A stretch of DNA of 64,000 bases. Source: Portulaca oleracea. Taxonomy: Eukaryota > Streptophyta > Magnoliopsida > Caryophyllales > Portulacaceae. Each line of letters begins with the position of its first letter. The first letter of the stretch is position 1. The notes under the pieces are model-generated. The model had not been told where the DNA came from. It searched no databases and was given only the letters and a program-made list of their open reading frames with translations. The stretch is from the NCBI GenBank assembly GCA_029582165.1, contig CM055888.1:13584001-13648000 (forward strand), in the 5' to 3' direction. The position numbers were made by a program, and so were the translations under genes. Shown one piece after another: positions 11,965 to 23,470 of the stretch.

Positions 11965-13464
11965 CCCCCCTCCATTCCATTCATTCATCATCAACAACTC
12001 TCATAAACCATCAACATTATACTCAAATTCTCATCCACTATCATCATCATACTACCAAAACTCTCTCAAAATCCTCCCCCACCTATGTCTATACTCTCTT
12101 AAATCCACTTCTCTAATCACTCATACACCATTATTGTCCATCCATTTCAACCATATTCCAAGTGCTATCCTACCATACTCAAGTCTCAATTTCATACAAG
12201 CGCATCTCCAAGGATTTGTCAAGAGAAGTTCGGTACATCCATTGCCATACCAATACTTTAAGTACTGAGGTTTGAGCATCTTTCATTTTAATCATGTAAT
12301 TACATTTGTTTAGTGCTTTACATGTACATTATTATATAAAACATTTCTTTCAAATTTGCATGACTCGGATTATAATTTCATAAAATTAATTAAACTTATG
12401 CCCGCTCTTTTTCATTTTAATGTCGATTTTAGTAGAGTCTGTTTTCTAACAGGCGAATTCGAGAGTTCTTATAATTCTCGAATTCATAACCTTACCCCCG
12501 GACTTAGAATCGGGTTTCGTAGACCGGAGTTATTTTTATTAATTTTATGGTTTGTCGATTTCCTTAAATCGGCTGGCGACTCTTTGTCACTTTTACAAAT
12601 CCTTTTGGTTATTTAAAATAAACGATAATTGCACGAAAATAATTATAAATAATTAGTACCACTTTTTATTAATCAAAGGTCACCCAAGAGAAAACGGGCT
12701 AGAAGATTAATAAAACCCGCACGAGTTTTATTAATTTTTACCCCCTTTTCTTTAGGTCGAAGCTGCAAAGGGCCCGGCCCATGGCACCATAAAACCCGTG
12801 CGGGTTTTAGGGTCCCATGGCGGTCCCTTTGCTACTTCTTGAGCCTGGATGTAATAATGGGCCAGTACTAAATTTATTAGTAAATTATTTTAGTGTAATT
12901 TCGTGTATTTTAATAATATAAAAGAGTTTGTAAAATAAATAAAGTTTCATCACCCCGAAAATGAATTTCGAAAATAAAAATATCCTTATTTAAGGATTAA
13001 GCAATCTTAGTCGGCTCCCGATCACTTAAGTAGCGCATCCGAGAACAATTTCCCCGAACGGGATATTTCCGGGTCCTACAAAACAATATTAACAGACTTA
13101 TTCAATCCAACAATATTCAATCCATAAAAGCAACTAGAAAGGTTTATCCCCCAAACTAAAGAAAACTACTCACTACTCATGTTTGAAACACAAAACATAT
13201 CAAAATCTACTCTAGAAAGCATGAAATCTAAAAGAACGAGAAGTAAATCGAGATGGAAATCGATCTCCGCTTGAATGGTATTCGGTGGGGATTTTTGCTC
13301 CTCCAGTTCTATCAAATTCTTGCAAACCGATCTTCAAATTCAATAACCTCTCAGTTTTCACTAAGGATGAATCTGGATGGATTTGTGGAAGAAGGGATTG
13401 ATGAATATGCTGATGAAGATGATGATGGGAGGAGTGAATGATGAATGGAAACAGCCGCAACACA

Positions 13465-13472
13465 ATTATATA
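13465..13472 (-). promoter_or_regulatory. TATA box of solo LTR C
   Basis: On the minus strand GCTATATAAT is followed about 30 bases later by CATTCATCATTCACTCC, a pyrimidine-rich leader typical of plant LTR transcripts. It orients C on the minus strand. Confidence 0.5.
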
Positions 13473-13516
13473 GCATTAAAACAAAGTTGAAACGCTATTT
13501 CCACAATAAACAGCGC

Positions 13517-13640
13517 CAACACGGAACGTGCCAGGTCAACACAGACCGTGTTGCCCCAACGCGACCCGTGTCACCTGAGCACGGGTCGTGTTGCCTACTG
13601 GAATGGAATTTGGAAGCTTCTGGACCATAAAACGGTCTGT
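13517..13640. repeat. Palindrome cluster upstream of the TATA box of solo LTR C
   Basis: Four dyads of the type AACACGGNCCGTGTTG start at about 13518, 13538, 13558 and 13577, only 19-20 bp apart; a weaker fifth is near 13631. Arms CACG and CGTG are conserved, individual copies are imperfect. On the minus strand the cluster lies directly upstream of the TATA box, the same position as in element A. Confidence 0.7.
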
Positions 13641-13924
13641 GCTCAACTATTTGGCATTCGTGTTGGTGTTTGACGGTATCCAATGACAACTTGGGCCTTG
13701 GGGTGGATTTCTTTCTTGTTTTGTGATCTACTTGGACTTCTATAACTTGGATTTGAACTTCTTTCATCAATTTAGCTCCAATTTCCTACAAAATTATACC
13801 AAACTCCAACAAAGCATAAAATAGAGAATTCGAGTATAAAAATAATACATTCATATCTAAAATCACTCAAATTAACTCTAAATAATCCTAGATCACATAT
13901 ATATAAAATATACTTATCAAAGTT

Positions 13925-15685
13925 TTATCATTATTTTCATGAGAAACATGTGCATCTTTAAAGGTTTTACTAGGGTTTTGGTTAAATTTAAGATAAATAT
14001 GGGTTTTGGGTTTTGACATTTTCGTTAGGTCAACTTTAGAAATTCATCGCAACTAATATAGATGGAATTAAACTCGAATCCAAAGTCTGGAGATACCCAA
14101 GGATGTTAGCTTTAACAGGGCTTCGGAATTTGAGATGTTTGATAACCGTAGACCAAGTTATGGACGTTTTACCAAATCAGGTTACAACTGGACTAGTTTA
14201 CTTAAGTGTTAGCTGTTTCTGAAACCATTAGAGCCCGAGTTAGGTTTTGTGGTCAACATAATAACTGCAGAGGGCTCTCTTTCATTTCTATAAAAGTATA
14301 TAACATCTCCATTAGATGTCAGGAAGTCAAGTTATAGCCTTTGCAAGTCAGACCTAGAACTTTGTCTGGGTTTTTGCTAGCCAAGTTTAGTTACAAGTTA
14401 GTAAAGTGTTGTGATCTTTTAAAGTGAGTTTTCATTGAATGTTGGACACTTTAAAGGGTCTATTGGCTTGGGTAAAGTTATGAGTTCCCTTTACTAAAAA
14501 CTAAAGGCCGCTATTAGTTTTGCTACTTCTTTAATTATAGGTTTGGTTTAGGTCCGTCGTGCTAGCGAGCTGAAGTATGAGTAAAACGTGAAATGAAGAT
14601 TCCAGGTAATATTTTATGCCCTAATCCCCGCAGGAATGCACCTTTATCTGTTTTGGTGATCTTACTATGTGTTTCTGAGGCATGCATTCCATAGGGGATC
14701 TTCTGTGAAGATCTGAACTGTTCTTGTTCTCGACTAATCTGCTTGTCTGGTTCCAGCTGGTTTGAGCAAAGTAGAACAACTGTTTGAAAACTTTGTTGTT
14801 TTCTGCCAATTTTGGGGACAGGGTTTGGTGATATTAGCTCTTATGAATGAGACTTTATAAGATACTAAATATCCAAGTGAAACATTAAGCGGGTTGCGGT
14901 AACGACTCCAATGAACGTGGTTTGTTTCTATAGGGGAATTATGAAGAGATCAGGGGGTGCCTGATATATTTCTACATAATAACTTCCCCAGGGTAAGGTT
15001 TGCAGACGTGTTTGACAATTCTGGTAATCGAGTATCCCGCCCTGATTCTAGGATGGACATCCAAATTTTCTTATTACGAGACTTTGGGGATCACATCCCG
15101 TTCTGTTCTGATTCTGGTTCTGATAGTTTTGGGGATTTGATATCTAGTATTCTGAGACCACTGATAGGTCGCATGCATAATTCAAGGTTATTTTGGGTTC
15201 TCATTTCTAATGTGCAAGTTTTGATTGGAAAAGTTAATCTATTATTTCTGGATGAGTTAACTTTTTAATTTATTCATTTCTCTCCCGAAAATAAATTGAA
15301 ATGAATTTTAAGGCTATTTTGACAGTTAGAGGTGAACATTGTTGAGTTTTGTCTCACTTTTGTAAAAGTTTTTTTTTTTTTCAAGTAATGATTTTCCCAG
15401 AAGGGAAGATAACTAGAAGTGACGACGTTTTAGTTAGAACAATGTTATGGTCAAGTTGCTTAAGATTTTGTTTAGATGGAGCTTTATGTTAGTTGGTTTG
15501 TTCCTATAAAGTTTGAAGTTGAGTGAAGACAAGTCAAGAATCTTTCAATTAACGTTGGATGTTAGTTAGTTGAGTATTTTTATATGTTCTGACCTTGTAT
15601 CTCTTCGTAGATACGGTAGGGACGTCCTTCCGCCGTTAACGTTACCAAATCCTTGACTTTTGAACGATTGCATTTCAGGGGCATT

Positions 15686-15688
<3 letters not shown>
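13925..15688 (+). other. Intergenic or LTR-like remnant, no gene seen
   Basis: No coding region recognised. The stretch 15600-15688 ends in 'ggggcattaca', and a second 'gaacgattgaatctggggc' phrase follows at about 15800. TGTAATGCCCC on the minus strand resembles the start of chromovirus LTRs, so this may be an LTR remnant; that is only a suggestion. Confidence 0.35.

Positions 15689-15767
<79 letters not shown>
15689..15767. repeat. (AT)n microsatellite
   Basis: Uninterrupted AT dinucleotide run of about 79 bases, followed by 'gacacacgcacac'. Confidence 0.95.
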
Positions 15768-15774
<7 letters not shown>

Positions 15775-15840
15775 GCACACTATATAGATATGACTTACGA
15801 ACGATTGAATCTGGGGCATTACAACGTATATTTAGACAAT

Positions 15841-15841
<1 letters not shown>

Positions 15842-15882
<41 letters not shown>

Positions 15883-15948
15883 CATACATACATATGTATA
15901 TATATACATATGTATATATATACATATGTATATATATATATACATATA

Positions 15949-16012
<64 letters not shown>

Positions 16013-16034
16013 GATAGATATATATATATATATG
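15842..16034. repeat. Compound (CA)n, (TACATA)n and (TA)n microsatellite
   Basis: (CA)n at 15842-15876, then TATACATA-type repeats, then (TA)n interrupted by TACA and GATA up to about 16034. A further 20-base (AC)n run is at 16265-16284. Confidence 0.9.
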
Positions 16035-16284
16035 TTTGTATGTACGTATGTGTATGTGTGTGTACGCTAAATAAACTATCTAAAACATAAAAAGATAAAT
16101 TATGGACTATTTAAAAATGTTTGAGAAATATATTGATTCAGATGTATCATGCCTTGTTATGATTGTTTTTACTTAAAAAATATTCTGGCAATGCTTGGAT
16201 GGTACACTAGGATTTATCCATCATCGTGTACCTGATTTTAGTATAAGCCAAAGAAATGGGTCGGGCACACACACACACACACAC

Positions 16285-17484
16285 TCGTTTTTATGAACAT
16301 TTTCTAGATTAGTTTATGAGCATTTTCATGATTAGTTTATGAGCATTCATGATCCAGTCGAATGTGTGATTTTGCATAATATAATATATTATCCAGGTTT
16401 TTTTTTATCCTTTTTTTTATTAAAAATTTGAATAGTATTCAAATGCGTTCATTTCCTATGCATCGACCTGATCTATAATACTATCGGAATGAAACAAGGG
16501 ATCTAAAGAACGATAGAGGCTAGACTATATTAGTAACAAGTAAACCCTATGTTATGTGATCGTCTTTCTCTGAGGAAGAGGCGAAACATAATCAACTTGA
16601 ATTCGGGACAGCTTTTCGAATTCTTAGTGAAGCGCTGGATTTGTTATCTCATGTCTGCTTTTCGTGAAAAAATACCAATTGAAGTGGAGGGTTTCGTCAA
16701 ACAATAAGGGGTTGGGTCAACTATTCAATCCTCGAAACAAACGAAAGATGAAAGAAAAATCATGGATCAACTAAGCCCTCTCGGGAACTCGATCACTTAG
16801 AGTTTTTTTTTTTTACAAGTTACCATTGGTAAATACTCACTAATAGAGTCATTAATTGATTTGATAACTCACACAGATTGCTCATTCATGTAATAATCTA
16901 GAAAATGCTTCTAAATTTATCTGCAAAATTCTCATAAGAAAATTTGGCTTTGAAATAAATATTAACTGATGCCCGTTAGTCATGGATACAAATACATTGT
17001 ACACTAGGAATCACCATCATATTTTAAAATAAATATTGATTGTTGCCCGCTAGCCATGCATACAGTCTAATTATAAGACAAATAATAGTACGTCTTGGGG
17101 GAAAAAAATGACATGAGACAATGTGAGCCTCTTTTTTGTCATTTTGTATTAGAATAAACACCTTTCCTTTTTTAAAAGAGAGTTTAAAAGAGTGATACTA
17201 CTTCCAAATATAGTTTAGTAGATGACCATGCACTAAATTGGCACAAGTGAGTATTTGTGATTGGAATGCAACTGGTATCCAATTGGTAACAATCCTTCTA
17301 AAAATCCAATAATTGAAATTATCCCATCACGTGGATGCGAGTTTTTAAGAGCGACTCCTTCCACTCTATATTAACAATCATTTATTAAAACTTGAAAAAT
17401 GAAAAATAAAACCCAAAACAAATAATGATGGAGATGGGAAAAACTGTCCATGCTGGAATTGGAAAAGAATAAGGGAAAAGAAAA
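16285..17484 (+). other. AT-rich sequence, no gene seen
   Basis: No reading frame of note, no repeats beyond homopolymers. Probably internal sequence of element D or older intergenic DNA. Confidence 0.4.
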
Positions 17485-17568
17485 TGTCAGAAATGGGATT
17501 TGAACCCACACCCTCGTTAGAGGACCAGAACTTGAGTTTGGCGCCTTAGACCACTCAGCCATCTTGAC
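17485..17568 (-). tRNA. tRNA-Leu (anticodon CAA), possibly degenerate
   Basis: The minus strand from 17568 reads GTCAAGATGGCTGAGTGG, then TCTAAGGCGCC, an anticodon loop CTCAAGT (anticodon CAA), a long variable arm CCTCTAACGAGG, the T-arm GGGTTCAAATCCC and an acceptor end TTCTGAC plus A. This is the nuclear-type plant tRNA-Leu(CAA), not the plastid one. Two stem mismatches are visible: A5 opposite C in the acceptor stem and an A-C pair in the anticodon stem. No intron is present in the anticodon loop. It may be a decaying copy carried in repeat DNA. A minus-strand frame over it (starting MAEWSKA) is only the tRNA read as codons. Confidence 0.75.
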
Positions 17569-17865
17569 TTATTGATGTTATTATGATTTCAATGTTATCA
17601 CATATAAACAATATATTAATACTGTTATTGTCTTCAAGAGCTAACTGAGCTAGTTCCTCGAATAGCGTCTTTAAAAGAAATCATAAGATCCTACCATCCT
17701 ACTCATTCTGTGCTAATTTCATTTACAACAACAATTTCTTAGATAAGATTGTAAATTTATGGTGAAATTCACTATTTTGAATTTTTTTAAAATTAATCTA
17801 TTTTGGGACATACATGAGTGCCCAAGGCAAGAATGAAGAAATATGTTATTGCCTCTTCTCGACCA

Positions 17866-18554
17866 CCTTGAAAGGAGTTACACAAAAGTGGCTCCATAGC
17901 CACCCCAACCTCCAAATGAAAGTATCACCAATTTCCCATGGTTGAGCAACTGTTTCATCGACCAATTTTTAGCCAGAAATAGGTAGTGAAAGGTAAGTAT
18001 CTTCCTCTCAGTAATCGATAATAGGATGACGAGGAGCTCAAGTTATACATCCAACGCTTCCACAATAAGGTTGTGAAAACCCTGGGTATAGAGGATAACA
18101 CCAAATACGTTGCCTTCGTTACGAGACTATAGCATGGGAATTTTAAGTTAAGCCTAGCAAAACTGTACACTACACCTAAAAAGAGTGATAGAGCAAGCTG
18201 CCAACGTTACACGGGCTGTCATGATCAATAGCTTGGATGAATAGCCAAAATCACTAAGTCCTTGCCTACAAGACACCCTTTAGCAAGAACGGAGTATAAG
18301 GCCCCTGAGGAGGGTGTGCCATGTGAAGCGCTTCAACTCTAAGTTCAAATCTAGAGAGTTTTCTCATGGAAAATAAGAGACATCCCATGCTCAAAAGGTC
18401 TCCTTCAAAACTAACCCTCACAAAGTTACGAAACTTAAGCAATTACTATGATTTTAGTGAACATTTTGGACATAAAACCTCGAAGTGTCCCGCTTTGAAG
18501 AAGACTCTAGAAGAACTTTCATATAGCACACATCGTGATCGCTACCTTAATTAA
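17866..18554 (+). pseudogene. Decayed gag of element D (Tat-type)
   Basis: Conceptual translation shows an LKGVTQKWLHSHP-like stretch (about 17868), then YIQRFHNKVVKTLGI, AFVTRL and GNFKLSLAKL (18030-18170), the core of a Ty3/gypsy capsid domain. A gag zinc-knuckle relic YYDFSEHFGHKTSKC follows at about 18445-18490. In Tat gag the first position is normally Cys and the fourth residue before the GH is a His, both replaced here, so the knuckle cannot bind zinc as usual. In-frame stops (for example after FVTRL) and frameshifts break it. The protein would package element RNA if intact. Confidence 0.7.
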
Positions 18555-19880
18555 CTTAATACAAAAGAAAAGGGGAGGGGGATAAACCACATAATGCAAC
18601 ACTAGGATGATCATAAAAGTCCCATGTCTAAAGAATCCGACTACCTCAAGCCTGTCCCCAAACATTTCTTATTTAATGTGCTTTCTTTTCAGTTATGCAA
18701 GTTACTCGTGTACTTCTTATTATTGAACATGTATAATTGTTGAATATCAAATTTTAGGCAATAGAATTTTAGTTTTCTCTTGTGGTCAACTAATGATTAC
18801 TAATTACTTCATTAATTTATGTCAATGACACTAAAAGGCATGCATGATTTACAAAATAATTGTTCATATTACTAGCTACAGGCATGCTTGGTGGCAATAG
18901 CAAAGTGATTGAACAACATAACCTCCCTTAATTTTCAACTGAAGACCAATTCCTCAACAAAGACTTATGTCGAGTCGCTCAAGGGTGCTACTCGTAACCA
19001 CCTATGGGAACCTCCCATGACGACTAGTTGCCAAATGGAAAAGTAGTCGAAGATGCCTCGAACAACATCATTGAACCTTCAATTACCCAACAACAAGGCT
19101 GCTTCAATTAAGTCCTCAAGGTCGCCAACTGCACGTTCAACAAGGTGCCTCACCAACGCAATAAGCCATTTCAATGTTGATGCTTTAAAAGATCAAATAA
19201 GCACGCCTCTACCGCATTGAGCCACTACTTATTGTGTAATCACCATGCGATATGCCGACAAGAATGTTGAATGAAGCTAATACGTGAGCACCCCCAATGC
19301 TATACAAAGTCACTAGGAGACTTGGGTGTAATAGCACAATCAAACTCTATAACGTTATTATGTACTAAACGTAAAAATATAAAATAAACCAAGCACTTCC
19401 ATGTCGATGCAGTGCAGCCGCCCGATGCCACCCTCGAGCCACTTAACAATGCTCCCTCTACACCTACACGGTGAGGGCCTCGATATTAGTTATCGAAAAT
19501 TTCAGCAAGTTGTTGCCTTAGCGCTCTACACCACCGCATCTCACGTAGCAACACCATTGAAGCAACCGAAAAGTACCTGAGGTATCTCCTTCCAATGTCG
19601 CGGCCATGCCAACGACCTTCTCTGGAAAAAACGTAACTAAGGTCACCACAACTCATAAAGGCTTCACTTCCACCAACTAAGAGGGTCATAATGCAATCAT
19701 CCAACTAGTGTTCGTTGATATCGAGAGTTGTGTTAAATAAATGGTTAATTCGTGCCGAAAATAGTTAGGAAATATAGTGACTCTGTGATGTCACAACGTG
19801 ATTGTCAAAATTAGGTGACACTCCACTAACTTGAGTAGAGGCCTTTAATCTTATATTCGAATTAGTACAACTTGCTGCTA
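18555..19880 (+). other. Element D, between gag and protease remnants
   Basis: No convincing domain. Sequence is full of stops in all frames; probably decayed gag-pol linker. Confidence 0.4.
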
Positions 19881-20218
19881 CGAAGGTGGTTTCCTAATTG
19901 TTAGGGCACAAGCATCATGTAACATGATTCTCGGACGACCAATAAAACCCCATAGGAGAATAATCATCACTCCATAACTCCTCACCAAGCACGATGTGGG
20001 AAGGCTCAATGAATCCATAATGATTAAAGGTCGACATGCCATTGCCACTACATCACTCGCAAAGCCCTTCATTGCAAAAGTCAAAGGTTCAGATGAAGAA
20101 GAAGGGACAAAGTATCTCTTTGGGAGGACAAGAACGCTTCTACACTTAGACATTCTTAGGACCAACCACCAGCTTCTCTTTGTCTTAGAATATCATTTCT
20201 TCGAAAAAGAAATGGCAT
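19881..20218 (+). pseudogene. Decayed protease/pol region of element D
   Basis: One plus-strand frame reads NMILGRP, then HDVGRLNESIMIKGRHAIAT and a further acidic stretch. The order 'N-x-ILGRP ... h-VG-x-hxx-xxxxA' matches the C-terminal part of Tat/Ogre aspartic protease, where ILGR follows the fold. A TAA stop lies between the two motifs at about 19978. The catalytic D-S/T-G triad upstream was not found. The frame ends at 20218 with no link to a reverse transcriptase. Confidence 0.55.
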
Positions 20219-21089
20219 GAATGGAGTAACGAGACGCCATACGAGCCATCCGTTAGATCCAATGATAACCAAATGACTCACACCAAAAGGACCCCTTGGG
20301 GTACCCTCGATTGTCAACTGAATTCACAAGAAGTTTTCTTCGCCCACACTCCATGAGGCACCAACCTAAATTGAGGACATACGTAACCATCATCGCTCCG
20401 TGTCAAGGACACTGTAATTAAGACCTCATCTCAAAAGGCATTTCATCAAGCACAACTCTCCTTGGATCTTGAGTTTCATCAAAAGGACACCCGTAGTGCC
20501 CACCAATACATTTTTCACTATGTCACAAACGTCGAACGACATCCACCGTGGCGTCACGAGCGGCATCCACCATGTCCACCTCTGTGCCATGACCGCTAAC
20601 GGAAGATATACATACCTAGAGATGCAGGATGATTCGCCCCATTTAAGAGTAATAGCTTACCTACTTCGGGCTTTTCCAAGGTGCCAATCATAAAACCTTC
20701 ACACTAATAACTCGACAAGTGTTATATGAAAATAATATTAAATGTTTTGCCCTGCCACCTAAGTTAATGTAATCAGAAGCTCAATGCTTCCCTAACTTGC
20801 ACGTGAACAACGTTTTTGTCTAGTACCTTTCCTAGAAGATGCCTATTAAAACACCATATGATGCAACTAAGTTACAGGGCATCAACTTACATTCGTTTTC
20901 TACTTTAGGGGCCTGGATTAAAGGCTAAGCATAAAAGTCAACACAAGATCCGCACGACAATCACCACAAAACAAGCAATTGAAATAAGAAAAAATGCAAA
21001 AGCAAACACACAAGCTAGCCTAGATGATCGTAATCCTTATTAGAACACACAAATTTCGACAAAAGAGAGGAACAAATTCAAAACCTTGC
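20219..21089 (+). other. Element D sequence, no gene seen
   Basis: No RT, RNase H or integrase motif on either strand. Short open frames are unremarkable. Confidence 0.4.
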
Positions 21090-21890
21090 CTCCTTGAAAT
21101 ACTCGATGACTCACTCGACACATCACATTCGTCGGCCCCGTCAACTCAAAATGTCATAGTGGATATTGAGCTTGTTCTACCATCCTGGATATTTTCCAGG
21201 TCCCATCGACTAGAAATGTCCCAATGAGTATTGAGTAGCTCTGCCACCATTAAAATTCCAGACACCCTGTTGATTCTGAATGTTATGGTGGGTATTCAAC
21301 TTGTTGTACCACCGTGAGCATTTAAGAGGCCTTGTCAACTCGAAATGTCGCAGTGGCTATTGAGCTTGCTCTACCACCATGAACATCTTAAAGACATTCT
21401 TGGCTCGAAGTGTCACGATATGTATTGAGCATTCTTTACTCCCGTGATTGACCGATTGTTATTTAAGATCTCATCGACTTATCACGCTTTATCTTTGAGG
21501 CACCGTCGACTCAAAATGTCACGATAGGTATCAAACATCCTTTACCCTCGTTATTGACTAGTTGCTATTAAGGATCACGTCAACTTCTCAAATACGTATT
21601 GGAGGCTTCGTTGACTCGAAGTATCATGATAGGTATCGAGAATGCTATACCACTTTGATTGGCTAGTTCTTATTTAGGTTGTCATCGACTTGTCATCCTA
21701 CGTCTTGGAGGCACCACCGACTCAATGTGATACCGTCGATATCGAATGTTTTGTACCACCATGACTGGCTAGTTGCTATTGAGGATCTTGTTGACTTGAC
21801 ACGCGACATCTTGGAGGCGCCGCCGACTCAAAGTGTCGTGGTAGATATCGAATGTTTTGAAGCACCCTGACTGGCCACTTATTCATTTCA
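21090..21890 (+). repeat. Degenerate tandem repeats of 65-115 bp in element D
   Basis: The phrases 'cgactcaaaatgtc', 'gatattgagc/gatatcgaatg' and 'taccaccatgactggctag' recur about nine times with changing period. As in A and B, this element has a tandem array in its 3' non-coding part. Confidence 0.65.
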
Positions 21891-22887
21891 GCAAACACTA
21901 ACTCAAGTTAATAATTGGATAAACTTACACATACCCATAACCAAAGTCATCCTCATGGTATAGATCCAAAGTCATCCTCTTGGCATAGATCCAAAGTCAT
22001 CTTCTAAGCATGTTTGTATGAATGCTTAGCTTTCCCGAACGATCTGCGGTCGTGGCTCGGCCAAGCTCACTCATGTCTATTAAGAGGCTAAAGGAATTTA
22101 TTAAGTCCTTTCACATTTTTCAATATGAAACTCTTCAACTCTAATACTTGGTAACCCGAGTAGGGAACAAGCACGACATTCAACCTCCATTTGTCGCAGA
22201 GGCATCTGACACAAGTTCAAGGGAGACACCACAAAGACTCACACAAGCGCCCTAATTTAATGGTAATAAGCTAGGTATCACCCCGATCTAGGCAACAAGT
22301 TGGACGCCCATCCAAATTTTTCGAGGTAGGAAACCCCAATAATGCTTCATTGAGAGCACTCGCATACTTCTGCAATCGATAAAGGGGTTGGGTACAATAG
22401 TATGACATAAACACTCTGTTTGCTACTCAGTAACTCGTGCACGGATTAAAATTGACCGAAATTTCGGGAACCAAACGGTAACACATATGAAAGTCTACAA
22501 GAAACACACAAAAATTTGCTATTAGTAATAGGAGCATTGTAGGAGTCCGACGAGCATTACCAAAGGACGCATTGGTTACAATGGCAAAATCACAAGTACA
22601 AGTGTACTCTACAGCAAAACTAAGGCATGCTTACTATGAAAGCTCCCCTAGAAGTAATTAAGTACAAAGAGATGCGGAAACTAAAATGAAGCGACCATGA
22701 TACCCAGGCACAATTCGCCTTCTATACTAGCGAAAATCGAAGTGAGACGTCAAAGGTAAGGAGGTGCATGCCCCTAATATTTTGGGTACCATAATGAGGA
22801 GAATATCGACACTCTGAGAAGAAAGATGAATTGAAACTATACATTCCTTGCCTTACTTACAGCGAATGAGGGACATTAAGTGGCTAC
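21891..22887 (+). other. 3' internal region of element D
   Basis: No gene seen. A short repeat 'atccaaagtcatcctc' occurs three times at 21940-22010. A purine-rich stretch at 22863-22883 (gaatgagggacattaagtgg) may be the polypurine tract. Confidence 0.4.
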
Positions 22888-23113
22888 TGTTTCGAGTAAA
22901 AATTGCATCTAGATAATTAGCAACAGTCCTATGCCTAAGAAATCAATTTAGCTCTGTCCACAAACATCACGCAAGTTCAAGCCCGGACTCCAATCAAGTG
23001 GAGCGGGCCCAACAGTAATGATCAAGGTTCGAGCTCCTTCCTCTATAGGTGAAGAGACCATCATACCCTTGCCATAATGCGGACATATCCACCAAGTCCA
23101 ACACACAACTCTC

Positions 23114-23121
23114 TATAAATA
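23114..23121 (+). promoter_or_regulatory. TATA box of element D LTR
   Basis: CTCTATAAATAACC, about 45-50 bases before a pyrimidine-rich 'ggtttctctctctactctct' leader. Confidence 0.65.
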
Positions 23122-23363
23122 ACCAATACTATTCATTGATGAGACAACTTCTATAAAGGTTTCTCTCTCTACTCTCTCAGGAAACTCTTCGTTTTTCTTT
23201 GAGTTTCAACTAACCAGTCAAAGCTCTCGAGTACCACTACGCCACTAACTTGAGCGTTAGAGGGGGTCCCCTTGGTTTGTCAATGGACCTTTCGTACGAA
23301 GGATGTGCACAATGCCAAAAGAGAAGGTGTCTCGTGTCCCTGCACTCGACTTGACGCTTCAAG

Positions 23364-23470
23364 GAACAGCCCTCAAGGCTGAGGCACCAAGGTGTCGCCC
23401 TCAACATTGTAGTACCAAGGCACCACCCTCACAGTCGATGAACCAAGGCGCCGCCCTCAAGGCCTATAAC
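23364..23470 (+). repeat. Short tandem repeat in the U5 of element D
   Basis: Four imperfect copies of a roughly 30-bp unit with the core CAAGGCRCCGCCCTCAAGGC. Its last copy is where the left LTR enters the window. Confidence 0.6.

Larger units (their letters stand above)
1912..13080 (+). mobile_element. Complete Ogre/Tat-like non-autonomous LTR element A
   Basis: An 11.17 kb element with two LTRs (1912-3767 and 11223-13080), an Ogre-type primer binding site (3771-3788) and a polypurine tract (11208-11222). It starts TGTAGACACC and ends CCTACA. The flanks aaact and aaaca are an imperfect 5-bp target duplication. The 7.45 kb internal region has no gag, protease, RT, RNase H or integrase on either strand; it holds tandem arrays, purine tracts and a block shared with element B. 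It therefore looks like a large retrotransposon derivative that depends on proteins from a related element. The LTRs differ by a few percent, so it is not very recent. Confidence 0.85.
11223..13080 (+). repeat. 3' LTR of element A
   Basis: 1858 bp, collinear with 1912-3767. All seven dyad motifs are present at equivalent places. It starts TATAGACACC, a G-to-A change from the canonical TG end. Confidence 0.85.
1311..13919 (-). mobile_element. Solo LTR C, split in two by element A
   Basis: Two segments (1311-1911 and 13081-13919, about 1.43 kb together) form one LTR-like unit that starts with TG and ends with CA. It is flanked on both sides by the 5-bp direct repeat aagtt (1306-1310 and 13920-13924). 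Minus orientation is inferred because a TATA box with a pyrimidine-rich leader is found only in that direction (13465-13472). There is no internal region, PBS or polypurine tract, so it is best read as a solo LTR left by recombination. Its family was not identified. Element A later inserted into it. Confidence 0.7.

Noticed and set aside
13212..13770. Frames in solo LTR C (13212-13463, 13253-13441, 13495-13770)
   Set aside because: They lie across the LTR promoter, leader and dyad cluster; no homology recognised.
15566..16017. Several open frames rich in Ile-Tyr or Thr-His
   Set aside because: They only read through (AT)n and (CA)n microsatellites.
17371..17562. Minus-strand frame starting MAEWSKA
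   Set aside because: It is the tRNA-Leu sequence read as codons, a well-known false ORF.
19486..20165. Minus-strand frames 19486-19704 and 19878-20165
   Set aside because: Antisense to the decayed protease region of element D, where the plus strand carries the ILGRP motif.
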